Assembly: GCA_013336525.1 (NCBI GenBank)
Contig: JAAXTM010000002.1
Span: 496,001 to 560,000, forward strand
DNA: 64,000 nucleotides
Direction: 5' to 3'
From: Geobacteraceae bacterium
GTDB lineage: Bacteria > Desulfobacterota > Desulfuromonadia > Geobacterales > Pseudopelobacteraceae
Shown: piece after piece, positions 49,442 to 58,693 of the stretch
Layout: each line of letters starts with the position of its first letter
Numbering within the stretch: position 1 is the stretch's first letter
Position numbers and translations under genes: made by a program
The notes under the pieces: model-generated
Databases searched by the model: none
Told to the model about the DNA's origin: nothing
What the model saw: only the letters and a program-made list of their open reading frames with translations

Positions 49442-49917
49442 GTTTGAACGCTGCTGTCCTGGAGCCATTGCTGAACGGATTGCCTCTCACGGATTCTTTT
49501 CAAGTAGAGTTGCCAATGCACGGAGGCGCAGGCGTCGGAACAGTAGGATACAACCCGAATGCGCGAGTCGTCTTCCTCGGTGAAACTCACATGAATCATG
49601 CCGACCTTCTGCCGGGGTGACGAGCAGGCTTCACAATGTTGAACCGTCGGACCATCGAGTCCATCATCATTACTGACTGACAGGAACCGAGTGCCAGATG
49701 TGTTGATGAAGGTGCGGTGCCAATAGACGTCTTCTTCGACAACCAGGATATTGCGTAGGTGATGGCATGACAATTCCTGGGTATAGCTTCTGTTACAAAA
49801 AGGGCAAGTCCCACGATCGAAGTGGTCGCTTATCCCGGAAATCATGGTCAGCACGCCAGGGGTGAGATCCTTCTTATCACAGACAACGGGCTTGCCTTCG
49901 TGGTCCCAGAGAATCAT
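49432..49917 (-). CDS. Unknown zinc-binding protein downstream of the integrase
   Basis: 161 residues. Three Cys/His groups: CPFC with CHH shortly after, CEAC, and CSDAC, suggesting one or two zinc sites. Middle part rich in VEEDVYWHRTFI. No enzyme family recognised, although the C-x-x-C ... CHH pattern recalls zinc-finger nuclease-like folds. Its start overlaps the integrase stop (ATGA), so it is the last gene of the integrase operon. Confidence 0.65.
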   Translation of the reverse strand: MILWDHEGKPVVCDKKDLTPGVLTMISGISDHFDRGTCPFCNRSYTQELSCHHLRNILVVEEDVYWHRTFINTSGTRFLSVSNDDGLDGPTVQHCEACSSPRQKVGMIHVSFTEEDDSRIRVVSYCSDACASVHWQLYLKRIRERQSVQQWLQDSSVQTHI

Positions 49918-51002
49918 GGCGACACCTCATTCTCCTGGTCAGGAGCGGATTGTATGCTTGAATCACCACCCGGCGATGGCGGCGCCGTAGTGATTGCCAA
50001 AGGAATTTTCCTGGTGAAGCGTTTATGCTCCCTGCCACTGGCAGCATAGATGGCGCTGGTGCTGATGTCCTCATGGCGCAACGTATCCTGAACGGCCCGG
50101 ATGTCCTTGGTGACATCGTATAGCATTGTCCCGCAGGTGTGCCGCAGAGCATGGCAGGAAACCCGTTTCCGTTTCAGACCGGCTTTGCTCAGGTAACCAT
50201 CAATGACACTATTGAGGCCGATGCGCGATATCCGCCCCCTGCCTCGGCCATTCTTGCGCACGCTGAGAAACATTGGCGTAACGAACGCTTGCCGGTGATG
50301 GATGGTGGTTTCCTCGACTGTAACCTCACCCCTGGCAGCAAGGTAGGCCCGGATGGCGGCGACTGTATCTTCCCGGGGGTAGATATAACCATCTTTGCGC
50401 TTGCCGTGGACCAGAATGCGCACACCGCCCTCGACGTCTTCGATGTCTTCGACGTTGGCCCGTTTGATTTCGACACGGCGGAGTCCTTCGAGCAGCATAA
50501 GGGCAATGATGGCCCGGTCGCGCAACCCTTTGATGCTGCCAAGTACGGGAAGGTGCATGATCAGCAGTTCCGCCTGTCCGGCAGTAAGATGTTTTTGCTC
50601 CGATTTAGCTTCCCGGGCAACAGGGGGGCGAACATTGGCCGCCGGATTGATAGCGATCAACCCCCGGTTCATGGCGACCTGGTAAAATCGTCTGATGACA
50701 GTCAGCTTTACCGCGATTGACGATGCTTTCATGCCGGCCTGGATGAGTTCATGGCGAAAGCTCTCCACATCGGCCTGGGTCATGGCAGCCGGAGTGATGC
50801 CACGGGCGTTACACCAGCGGAGCCAATGGTTGAGGTGGGACGTGTAGGTTTTGATCGTGTCTTCGCGTGGATCACCCAGGGCAACTTCACGTTCCAGCCA
50901 GTTGCGTACTGCGGCTTCAAGATCCGCTGGCAGGTTGTCCGGAATCTGGCTGGAGATCAGTGCCGAATGGGGGCCACCGGTCGGGATGATATCATTATTC
51001 AT
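49914..51002 (-). CDS. Tyrosine recombinase / integrase
   Basis: 362 residues from ATG 51002, GGAG 8 bases upstream (an in-frame TTG at 51020 is less likely). SAM-like N-terminal domain (WLEREVALGDPREDTIKTY ... HLNHWLRWCNARGI) and a catalytic domain with Arg in LEGLRRVEIKRAN, His-x-x-Arg in CHALRHTCGTML and nucleophile Tyr in STSAIYAASG. All catalytic residues present. Without attachment sites identified, it could integrate the whole element or a sub-island. Overlaps both neighbours. Confidence 0.93.
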   Translation of the reverse strand: MNNDIIPTGGPHSALISSQIPDNLPADLEAAVRNWLEREVALGDPREDTIKTYTSHLNHWLRWCNARGITPAAMTQADVESFRHELIQAGMKASSIAVKLTVIRRFYQVAMNRGLIAINPAANVRPPVAREAKSEQKHLTAGQAELLIMHLPVLGSIKGLRDRAIIALMLLEGLRRVEIKRANVEDIEDVEGGVRILVHGKRKDGYIYPREDTVAAIRAYLAARGEVTVEETTIHHRQAFVTPMFLSVRKNGRGRGRISRIGLNSVIDGYLSKAGLKRKRVSCHALRHTCGTMLYDVTKDIRAVQDTLRHEDISTSAIYAASGREHKRFTRKIPLAITTAPPSPGGDSSIQSAPDQENEVSP

Positions 51003-51354
51003 GCGGATGCTCCGATTCAATGCTGGTAAGTGAAGTGTGCGCTACGGCGCTGACAAACCCGTTGATGAATGCCATGACTTCCCGAGGGGGCCCGTGGTAG
51101 AGCAATACACTCGGCACTCGGTCTGCCCGTGGACGTCGATAAAGACGGTTGACGATGAACCCGGTCCCGGTTCGCTCAACCTTCAGACCCGAGTCCCAGG
51201 ATTTGAGCTGATTGTTGTTTGCTGAAATACACGCTTTGCTGAGAGCGCGTTCCGTGATCTTTGACAACCTGACCCCCCTTGTAAATTCCTGTCGAAGTGT
51301 GACGTAAAACCGGCCGGTCAGTTGGCCGTCTTTCTGGTCGGAATACCTATACAT
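50995..51354 (-). CDS. Unknown 119-residue protein heading the integrase operon
   Basis: Overlaps the integrase start by 8 bases. Basic and polar (MYRYSDQKDGQLTGRFYVTL, GVRLSKITERALSKACI, NRLYRRPRADRVPSV). No excisionase-like winged helix can be identified by eye. The start ATG lies inside a perfect 8-base inverted repeat (51347-51372) and has no clear ribosome site, so initiation may be leaderless or regulated by the dyad. Confidence 0.6.
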   Translation of the reverse strand: MYRYSDQKDGQLTGRFYVTLRQEFTRGVRLSKITERALSKACISANNNQLKSWDSGLKVERTGTGFIVNRLYRRPRADRVPSVLLYHGPPREVMAFINGFVSAVAHTSLTSIESEHPHE

Positions 51355-51372
51355 AATTGGGGAAATGTATAG
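51347..51372. repeat. Perfect inverted repeat at the integrase operon start
   Basis: CTATACAT (51347-51354), 10-base centre, ATGTATAG (51365-51372). It includes the start codon of the 119-residue gene. Could be a self-repression operator, a hairpin controlling translation, or a recombinase core site; the arms are short for a tyrosine recombinase. Confidence 0.5.
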
Positions 51373-51538
51373 TTATTTCCTGTTGCTGGCCTGGCCTCCA
51401 ATTCTTGTCGAAGGAGGACAAAATTTGAGCTAATGTTTTCCACAGGTCCCGTTGAGAACCTCCCATGATTCTGTGGAGAGACTGGAACATCTTGCCGAGG
51501 TTCCACTGACTTCAACAAAATGCATAAAATTTAGCTCT

Positions 51539-51802
51539 TCAGTAGTGGCTTGTTTCCCGGTATCCTTTGCGTGTCTTCTCACGATAAAGACGATTAGCCT
51601 CCTTAACGGCATCCTCAATTTGGGGATACCATTCCTCTTTACAGCGTACTCGATACCCGATCCTTCCCCATGCCCTGAAAAGCACAACATGGAATAGTCC
51701 CTGGCAAATCTCCAGGAAGTAGATCCGTCGGCGGTTCAGTGCCGGGTTGATCAGGACGAGTTGACATCGGCAGTAACCGGTGAACCTCGAAGTGACCGAC
51801 AT
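51539..51802 (-). CDS. WGR domain protein (second copy type)
   Basis: 87 residues. Better WGR match than the 29.5-kb copy: LFRAWGRIGYRVRCKEEWYP with the W-G-R triad, then EDAVKEANRLYREKTRKGY. Preceding beta strands (CRCQLVLINPALNRRRIYFL) complete the fold. Stand-alone nucleic acid-binding module, often found near DNA modification or integration genes. Lies upstream of the integrase operon on the same strand, with a 184-base gap holding no further gene. Confidence 0.85.
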   Translation of the reverse strand: MSVTSRFTGYCRCQLVLINPALNRRRIYFLEICQGLFHVVLFRAWGRIGYRVRCKEEWYPQIEDAVKEANRLYREKTRKGYRETSHY

Positions 51803-51969
51803 TATCGTCTCAATGGCAGTGGGAATTTTGTGCTTCTATTATGTATATCTATTGGGGGGGAAGGTAAAACGGGGAGTAAATCGTAAATAAACAATTTTGA
51901 ACTATATTATTTTATCTCTGACCTACCGGAAATTCCTCAGTCAATCTCGAAAAGGTTAGGTTTTGAGCG

Positions 51970-52125
51970 ATGTACACCCCCAAACCTACCTACACCTTCA
52001 ACCGGTCAGGAGCCTTCTACATCGCCACCATCAAAGAAATTACAGGATATCAAGGGGCCAAGCGTAAGTCTCTTGCTTTCTCCTCACGATCAAGGAGCCG
52101 TTGCGCCCATTCACGTGCTTGCTGA
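51970..52125 (+). pseudogene. Possible remnant ORF between WGR gene and defence operon
   Basis: 51 codons from ATG 51970. The first half MYTPKPTYTFNRSGAFYIATI reads like the start of a recombinase-type protein, while the second half is Ser/Arg-rich and looks non-coding. The end overlaps the small minus-strand ORF at 52050. Possibly an integrase N-terminus cut by insertion of the neighbouring island. Weak. Confidence 0.25.
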
Positions 52126-52226
52126 TACCGTTCCAGCTGACTTGCGCTGGGTAACTGGCCGCTAGTCATTGCATTTGAGGCCTCCAGCAGTTCCTGAAGT
52201 GCTGCCAGCAGGTCTTCATTGAACAT
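52050..52226 (-). CDS. Small 58-residue helical protein
   Basis: MFNEDLLAALQELLEASNAM, then QLERYQQAREWAQRLLDREE and a short basic end. Almost entirely predicted helix with heptad-like Leu spacing. AAGG about 10 bases before the ATG. It lies 42 bases downstream of the receiver-domain gene on the same strand, so it may be the last cistron of that operon. No family recognised. Confidence 0.5.
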   Translation of the reverse strand: MFNEDLLAALQELLEASNAMTSGQLPSASQLERYQQAREWAQRLLDREEKARDLRLAP

Positions 52227-52268
52227 TATGTGATACCTTATAAATTAAATTGGTAAATTTACTTATAA

Positions 52269-54260
52269 CTAAATGACTTGAAGGTGATTGTTTAATTTTT
52301 TTTGCGATACGGCTAAGATAAAAGAGGTTTGATGCGATGTACCGTCTTCTTTAAATGCATCTGCAACTTGTTTTACTGTAATACCTGTTTTTTCCAGTTG
52401 CCTTGAATCACTCGTCATTACAATAGGAGACTGCAACTTTTCAATGAAATCATTTCCAAGGGCATATTCAAGAGCCTTGTCATTAACTTTATTAGATTCT
52501 TCTTCCGCCAGCTTTTTAACCAAACCCTGCAATTCCCAAGCAATTTCTTCTCGTATGCAATAAGCAGTGTCACTTTTCTTGGTCTTGAAGGTCCACACAC
52601 TGCTTTCATTTGCTTTACGGTCAAGTAATACTTTGTATGGCTTCCCGTGCTGCTTCACCAAAACTCGCATATCAACACATATTGGCATTGTAGGCACTAC
52701 TGGAACCCCCACTCGTCCAATGTCCTTAAATAATAAGTGTTGGAGTTCAGCATGATAAACATCTCTAAGACGAGATACCCACCGATAGTGTTTACCCAAT
52801 AATGTCATGCCATTAACATCAGAGATATCAACCGTTACTGGCCACTTTGAATCCCAAGATACGTGATAAGGCTTTGTATCTAATAAAAGCAAATGATTTG
52901 TTGGAGGAGCAAGCCCATCCATTGGGACTAGTATTCCTCCAATCATGGTTACTGATTTAGCATTATTGCTTCTACCAGGAATAAGATCGCAACTAGGTGT
53001 AATAACACATAATACTTCCGGCATTGGCTCTTTCAATTTTCCTTTGGGTGCGTGTTTTCTTCCAAAGATTTTGTTATATGAAGACGTTTTTATAAAGATA
53101 TCACCAGCCCAAGCGTTTGGCTTAAACCCTTCACCTAAACGCGGAACTTTAGAAGTTGTCACTCCAGAATACAATGATGTAATAGCCTCTGTAGGTGCAA
53201 TCCGTCCAGGGATAGGTAACGGCAATGAGATTCTATTTGACAACTCATGAGCAGTGGATTGGGAGATGCTTTCCTCAACCAGATTGGAAAGATATCCATT
53301 AAACAGCCAACCCAGATAATGAGCAAGAGGAACTTTCTCATCATTGAGCCTATATGATTGAAGATATGAGTAATCAGGCAAGTCAAGCTCCAGCAACATT
53401 GAAATCAAATTATCGCTTGCACTGTTTACAGACTGCTTCCAGAGATCGATGAGATCCCAAAGTGCATCTGCTTCTTTTCGGTACTGAACAAGTCCAAGTA
53501 TTGCATGTTGAGCCCTATGCGGGTTCGTTTTCACTTGCCCCTTCGGTAAGTAATTAATTTTACTAGCCAGCATTTTAGCATGTGCCCTGAAGTCAGGTAT
53601 ATCCTCGGCCTTTGCAACCGATGATATCAGCATAACAAGAGGTATTTTATTTCCGCTATTCTTCACTACAGATTTGAGCAGTTCGATAGAATGCTGTTTA
53701 CCTTGAATAAAGTTTGCATTCAAATTTACATCATCCCCGGCAGTAAGTGACGGAGAAGCATCGGGATTTAGGTAGTAATCAAGAAAGATCAGATCGTATC
53801 CCACAATAGAATCAGCCATGGTATCACTACCAAATGTGTCTGGCACTATACCCGTAGTGGTCTGAACTAGCGCTGAAAGTTCTTCTAATGGTGCAAGTTT
53901 AGCGTCTTTATCTACTACAAACGGTATAAAAAGCTTATGCAACATTTTTTTAAGGTTACTGCCATGATTTAATTCTCTATATGTTTTCCATAAAAATGCT
54001 AGTACACCTTCATCATCATGAACTCGATCAATAATAGTTTGCAGCGAAGGCCTATCTTCAATATTTTCAAGTTCCTCTATAATATTACTCGCATCTTCAT
54101 CTGGATCATCGCAATATTCATTTAAAATTGTTCTAAATCCAATAATTGCATCAGCCTCAAGATCTGAACAACTTGGTATGTCGAACCCATCATCGATAAT
54201 GGCTATTTTAGTTATTAATGAACTTGTAAATGCGCGTTGTAGTTTGTCCGTGTAAGGCAC
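52269..54260 (-). CDS. Receiver-domain protein of the putative defence operon
   Basis: 663 residues, GTG start with a strong GGGAGGAGC site, overlapping nothing but directly after the kinase-like gene. Receiver hallmarks: acidic pair D23-D24 (IAIIDDGF), phospho-acceptor D161 (DLIFLDYYL), LMLISS and conserved Lys240 (YLPKGQ). Between the first strand and D161 there is an insertion of roughly 100 residues, unusual for a receiver. The C-terminal 400 residues contain LVMLISS-free mixed alpha/beta sequence with a segment LCVITPSCDLIPGRS (possible Cys site) and no known DNA-binding domain, so this is probably not a classical transcription factor. Likely phosphorylated by the neighbouring GHKL protein. 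Confidence 0.75.
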   Translation of the reverse strand: MPYTDKLQRAFTSSLITKIAIIDDGFDIPSCSDLEADAIIGFRTILNEYCDDPDEDASNIIEELENIEDRPSLQTIIDRVHDDEGVLAFLWKTYRELNHGSNLKKMLHKLFIPFVVDKDAKLAPLEELSALVQTTTGIVPDTFGSDTMADSIVGYDLIFLDYYLNPDASPSLTAGDDVNLNANFIQGKQHSIELLKSVVKNSGNKIPLVMLISSVAKAEDIPDFRAHAKMLASKINYLPKGQVKTNPHRAQHAILGLVQYRKEADALWDLIDLWKQSVNSASDNLISMLLELDLPDYSYLQSYRLNDEKVPLAHYLGWLFNGYLSNLVEESISQSTAHELSNRISLPLPIPGRIAPTEAITSLYSGVTTSKVPRLGEGFKPNAWAGDIFIKTSSYNKIFGRKHAPKGKLKEPMPEVLCVITPSCDLIPGRSNNAKSVTMIGGILVPMDGLAPPTNHLLLLDTKPYHVSWDSKWPVTVDISDVNGMTLLGKHYRWVSRLRDVYHAELQHLLFKDIGRVGVPVVPTMPICVDMRVLVKQHGKPYKVLLDRKANESSVWTFKTKKSDTAYCIREEIAWELQGLVKKLAEEESNKVNDKALEYALGNDFIEKLQSPIVMTSDSRQLEKTGITVKQVADAFKEDGTSHQTSFILAVSQKKLNNHLQVI

Positions 54261-54262
54261 AA

Positions 54263-56593
54263 TCAGCTCCTCCCAAAATCAAGAACAAAGGTATTATAGC
54301 GGTCAGAATGCACAGTAGAAGCTCTCTCTAAATCTAAAGTCCAATCATGATAATCAGCAATCTCACGCGATATATATAATCCAAGTCCACGTCCTTCGCC
54401 GGCAGGTTTTCGCGTAACGAACGGCTGAAATATCTGTTCAGCCATAGCCGGATCAATTCCGGGTCCGTTGTCAGTAAATGTGATCATTTTTTCAGTGGTA
54501 TCGATGTCAATATTGATAACAGGAATCAATTTATGATCAAGCATGGACTGACACTTAAGCCAATAAATTGAGTTACTTAAGAGGTTATCAATAATTTGTA
54601 TAAACATTCCTTTTACAGCTTTAATTTTCAATATTTTGTTGTTTTCAGATATTAACTCAATCTTAATTCTATGGCGTGACATCTGCCCTTTTCTTGACGC
54701 AATAATATCTTGCAAAACTTCATTAACTTCGAATGTTTCTTTTATTTGACGTTTAGAAGTACTTATGGGGTCAAAGTTGGCTACACGTTTATGCAAAGTT
54801 GATAACTGATCAGAAAGTATATCTATTGCAGATGCAACACTGGGCTCAAGTTTACTTATATTTAAGTTATCCATATTTCTTAATGTCGCAGAGGTTGCAC
54901 GCTCCAATTCATGCATAATAAATTCGACCATTAATCCTATTCCAGCAAGATATACAAGCTGAGCACGGTCTTCTGCGTACTCTTTACCAAGTGCTTTAGC
55001 CTCATCCAAGAATTTAACCAACTCATCAACAATTGATGATGCTTGCTTGACAAGTCGCCTATCTTCAGGCGGAAGAGCCTTTTCGATTAATCTTAATTTT
55101 TGCTTTATATCTTCTTGTGCTGATTCAATTTTATCTTCTAGGTTATCGAATGTTGTCCTTTCCTGCACACGTACAGCCTTATCCTCTCTATCCAAAAACG
55201 ACTTAAATTCATTTAACAACACATGTTGGAGCAACTTTATAAAAGTGGCCTTTTCAGGAGTGTCCATCAAACCTTCGCGATTTGTTTGATCGATTAGCCC
55301 CTTATTTTGCCAAGATATCTTTACTCTTCCAACAACCTGCTGGCGATTGAGTTTAAAACCTTTAGAAGAAAATGCCTTTTTATCAAGTTCCAACCAATCG
55401 TCATCAGCGCCGCCATATGGATTAACTCGAAAGCCATCGCGGAAAAGCATCAAGCCGCCTGACCACTTATTGATTTCAGCAGTAATTTCTTTTTTCTTAC
55501 CCAACCCAGTAACTTCAGTTAATAGTCTCCTATTGAACCACCACATTTCCAAGTCAAAAGAACCAACGCTTCGAAGTTGTGAGGATGATCCGGCTTTTGC
55601 AGTAGAAATTAATTCCGTAACATTTAATTTGAATGGAAGTAATTTCCCGCGTAACTTATAATTTAAAGACCCTTCCAAATAAGGATTAAGACCTTCAATA
55701 TAATATTTCGCTGTGCATGTACCATGTGCTAGTTCGAGATATCGTCTATCAATTTCAGGGATAAATATCCTTTTGTTATTAAATGTTAGTCTAAGGATAT
55801 TATTAGCGGTACGGCTTTCCCAAGGATCAACCAATCGAGAGAATTCTTCTGCGATAACATCCCTAAATTTATCCAATGACCAGTCAGATTTTAGATTGCC
55901 AATTTCTACAATAGTTCCAGATTTAGCAGGGTTTAGCTTTTTCTCGCCACGCTCAGGTGTAAGCACAATTTCATGCAACAAGGCATCAGAACTATGACTA
56001 AATCTAGACCAGTCTATTTTAAGATCATTGTAATGCAATTCACCTTCTCTTGATGTCTTAACGTATAGATACTCTCCTAGTCTCATTGTAGATAGGCGAC
56101 CTACCCCTTTTTCTCCAAGGGGCACGCGTTTGTCTGATTCTTGTTGAATTGATAGCTTCTGTGTTAACCTTGAGCGAGTTCCAATAGTCAAATATATATC
56201 TTGTAAATCATTCTTTGACATACCATGGCCAGTATCTATTACTTTGATCCAGTTCGTAGATTTGTACCATTCTTTAAAAGTCTTCAATAAATTATTACGA
56301 GTGTGCACATCAGATAATTCTTGATCAAGGGATGAAAGTAATTCTTCATTCACATCGTTAAGTGCCTCCAGGATCTCATCTTTAATCTCCTGAATCGTTC
56401 CAGGGTTAGTTTCGATGTCTTCACACATAGACAAAAAACTACTATGCGTCAACACAACCTGAACGCTTATGTGGACTCTTCGAGACCCTGCATCAATAGC
56501 GTTTTTAATTAATTCATAAAGTGCAACGCCATCCGAACTGATTAGCTCAGCACCTAATTCTAGTATTGTACGTGCAGTAATTTTAAACGCCAT
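54263..56593 (-). CDS. Protein with two GHKL ATPase domains (Hsp90/MORC-like and histidine kinase)
   Basis: 776 residues. N-terminal GHKL domain: ALYELIKNAIDAGSRRV (N box, N31), IDTGHGMSKNDLQ (G1) and EKGVGRLSTMRLGEYLYV, like Hsp90/MutL/MORC ATPases. C-terminal histidine kinase part: EFIMHELERA with a candidate His at about residue 560, IIDNLLSNSIYWL (N box), FTDNGPGIDPAMAEQIFQPF (G1/F) and GRGLGLYISREIADY (G2). No transmembrane segment, so a cytoplasmic sensor. Two GHKL modules in one chain are unusual. Partner is the receiver protein that follows it. Confidence 0.85.
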   Translation of the reverse strand: MAFKITARTILELGAELISSDGVALYELIKNAIDAGSRRVHISVQVVLTHSSFLSMCEDIETNPGTIQEIKDEILEALNDVNEELLSSLDQELSDVHTRNNLLKTFKEWYKSTNWIKVIDTGHGMSKNDLQDIYLTIGTRSRLTQKLSIQQESDKRVPLGEKGVGRLSTMRLGEYLYVKTSREGELHYNDLKIDWSRFSHSSDALLHEIVLTPERGEKKLNPAKSGTIVEIGNLKSDWSLDKFRDVIAEEFSRLVDPWESRTANNILRLTFNNKRIFIPEIDRRYLELAHGTCTAKYYIEGLNPYLEGSLNYKLRGKLLPFKLNVTELISTAKAGSSSQLRSVGSFDLEMWWFNRRLLTEVTGLGKKKEITAEINKWSGGLMLFRDGFRVNPYGGADDDWLELDKKAFSSKGFKLNRQQVVGRVKISWQNKGLIDQTNREGLMDTPEKATFIKLLQHVLLNEFKSFLDREDKAVRVQERTTFDNLEDKIESAQEDIKQKLRLIEKALPPEDRRLVKQASSIVDELVKFLDEAKALGKEYAEDRAQLVYLAGIGLMVEFIMHELERATSATLRNMDNLNISKLEPSVASAIDILSDQLSTLHKRVANFDPISTSKRQIKETFEVNEVLQDIIASRKGQMSRHRIKIELISENNKILKIKAVKGMFIQIIDNLLSNSIYWLKCQSMLDHKLIPVINIDIDTTEKMITFTDNGPGIDPAMAEQIFQPFVTRKPAGEGRGLGLYISREIADYHDWTLDLERASTVHSDRYNTFVLDFGRS

Positions 56594-56626
56594 GACAGAC
56601 CCTTAAATGTATAGTAGTAAATGACT

Positions 56627-57523
56627 TCAAGCCGAATACAAATAATCTCTAAAACTAAGCTGCCGCTTATCAGGGATACTTTTACACAATTCTGAGACCC
56701 ACTCTGGCTTTCTCCGTTCTATTAGATCAATCCACTCACCAAATGGAATTATAGGTTCGAGAAGTCGGTCAAGCTTTCCACGATCAATTAGTGAGACCAT
56801 ATAGCCTTTCATTTCTGCACTATGCCTTGCTTTGTGTGCACTATAGGTAAAATGGTCAGCAGTGGATACTATTGCACCAAACGAAGCATCTTCCAACAGC
56901 ATGACCCCGAGAAGATTTCTCAGTGTACCGACTCCTTCTGAGGATCTGGTATTTTCTCTTCGTTTAACCTGAATAAGCCAACGACGGCCACCTGATTCAA
57001 CAAAGATAACATCAATTCCTCCGTCTCCAGGCCTTCCAACATGCATCACTTCACTTGCAGCATAATTGTGTCGAAAAATATGAGCCACTAGCGTTTCAAG
57101 TCGCCTTGGGTCAAGCGTACACCACAACTCTGGGTTAGCTCTAAGATAATGAGCTAATTCAGCTTCACATCCCTCAGGCAACACATTCTCATATTCAGAT
57201 ATTTTTGATAGCTGAGCCTCCCATTCTGATTCAGGGCAACCCATTTGCCCAATACCAAGATCACGATACCATTCACCATGCCAAAACGAACATTTAGGAC
57301 ATACCCCAAGAGAAATGTCTTCAACCCATTCATGACCCTGGCCTTGAAACATACTTTTTTTTGCCATATTTAGACGCGAGTTACAGTATGGACACTCAAT
57401 TAATAGTGATGAGCCATATTGAACCCACTCCGGAACGATATCAGATACTTCATCCCGTAATAATGGTTCACCATTCAAAGTTATGTTTTGATCTTCGTCA
57501 CAGGAAACGATGTCAATTGGCAT
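56627..57523 (-). CDS. Mrr-like restriction endonuclease with zinc ribbon
   Basis: 298 residues. N-terminal zinc ribbon CPYC (C44, C47) ... CPKC (C75, C78). C-terminal PD-(D/E)XK fold of the Mrr_cat type: EVMHVGRPGDGGIDVIF with D171 and WLIQVKRRE with Q185-x-K187, followed by the helical VGTLRNLLG segment. Family members cut modified or otherwise marked DNA. AGGATG precedes the ATG. Between the cysteine desulfurase and GHKL genes in a five-gene minus-strand operon. Confidence 0.9.
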   Translation of the reverse strand: MPIDIVSCDEDQNITLNGEPLLRDEVSDIVPEWVQYGSSLLIECPYCNSRLNMAKKSMFQGQGHEWVEDISLGVCPKCSFWHGEWYRDLGIGQMGCPESEWEAQLSKISEYENVLPEGCEAELAHYLRANPELWCTLDPRRLETLVAHIFRHNYAASEVMHVGRPGDGGIDVIFVESGGRRWLIQVKRRENTRSSEGVGTLRNLLGVMLLEDASFGAIVSTADHFTYSAHKARHSAEMKGYMVSLIDRGKLDRLLEPIIPFGEWIDLIERRKPEWVSELCKSIPDKRQLSFRDYLYSA

Positions 57524-57556
57524 CTAAACATCCTGTTAATCATCCGTGTTGGAATA

Positions 57557-58693
57557 TTAATGCAGAAGTTCAACAAGTTTTTGTATGAGCTGATCAACTT
57601 CGATGAAACTATTCTCGTATGCCAGAGAGACTCTAAGTAATGAATTTGCCTCTTCATGATTTAATTCCATCAACAGAGCGGTCAATGGAGGCATAATACT
57701 TTGTGCTGAACAGGAAGAACCTTTACTAAGAGCAATCCCCACTGCGGCTAAAGCATATACAACATCATCTGCATCAGCTCCAGGAATGCCGAAAAAGCTC
57801 GTGTTTGCAAGCCGCTGAGATTGAGAACCAACGAAAATAGAATCTGGGAATATTTCAGCTATTCGACTTTCAAAATAGTCCCTTAGTCTCTGAATTGACG
57901 GGATTTGATCCCCTTTAATGTGTTCTAAGGATTTTCTTGCTGCTACATTGACCCCTGCAATAGCTGGGATATTTAATGTGCCAGAACGAAGGTTACTCTG
58001 CTGTCCCCCTCCACGAATAAAAGGCACTATATTTGTACCATTTCGGATTACTAGCCCACCTATTCCTTTGGGACCATGAAATTTATGAGCCGAAAAAGAT
58101 ATCAGATCGATTTGGTTCAATTCATCAGTGAATGAAATTGGCACCTTCCCGATTGCCTGAGTCGCATCAGAATGTATTAAACAATGTGGAGAGCGTTCAC
58201 GAATCAGTTTAGCGGCTTCTCGAATCGGCTGAATGACGCCAGTTTCGTTATGCGCAAGCATCAGGGAAGCAAAACGAAGATCTGAGTCGACAAGCTCTGC
58301 AAGTATATCTAGGTCAAAGGTTCCACTGCGAGTTACCGGGACGTACCTAACACTTATGGACTGTTCTTTAAGGGCTTCGAGAGGTTCACCGATTGATGGA
58401 TGCTCTATTTGTGAACTTAGTACCCATCCACGGCCCATTGCTCTTCGCTCACCTTCTGCAATTGCCCAAACATTAGACTCAGTAGCACCTGATGTAAAAA
58501 CAACTTCATCTTCAGATTCCGATGCTATTAATGATCGTATTGCTGACTTCGCAGATTCAACTATTTCCTCTAGCCCATCCAATTGTCCATATGCGGACGA
58601 GGCATTCCAGTAGCGGGTTGTCATGAATGGCATCATGGCTTCGACCACTTCGGGGAAGGGTTTAGTCGTTGCATTGTTATCCAGATAGATCAT
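57557..58693 (-). CDS. Cysteine desulfurase (NifS/DndA-like)
   Basis: 378 residues. MIYLDNNATTKPFPEVVEAM start, PLP lysine K204 in SAHKFHGPKG, and catalytic C328 in SKGSSCSAQS are all intact. Members supply sulfur for Fe-S clusters, tRNA thiolation or DNA phosphorothioation (DndA/SspA). Start overlaps the FtsK-like gene stop by 4 bases (ATGA). No Fe-S scaffold or thiolation gene is near, so a DNA-sulfur or Fe-S loading role for the neighbouring proteins is the natural guess; dndB-E are not in the window. Confidence 0.92.
   Translation of the reverse strand: MIYLDNNATTKPFPEVVEAMMPFMTTRYWNASSAYGQLDGLEEIVESAKSAIRSLIASESEDEVVFTSGATESNVWAIAEGERRAMGRGWVLSSQIEHPSIGEPLEALKEQSISVRYVPVTRSGTFDLDILAELVDSDLRFASLMLAHNETGVIQPIREAAKLIRERSPHCLIHSDATQAIGKVPISFTDELNQIDLISFSAHKFHGPKGIGGLVIRNGTNIVPFIRGGGQQSNLRSGTLNIPAIAGVNVAARKSLEHIKGDQIPSIQRLRDYFESRIAEIFPDSIFVGSQSQRLANTSFFGIPGADADDVVYALAAVGIALSKGSSCSAQSIMPPLTALLMELNHEEANSLLRVSLAYENSFIEVDQLIQKLVELLH

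Noticed and set aside
57557-58693. Housekeeping iscS
   Set aside because: No iscR/iscU or scaffold genes nearby; overlap with the FtsK-like gene and AT-rich island context indicate a DndA-like accessory enzyme.
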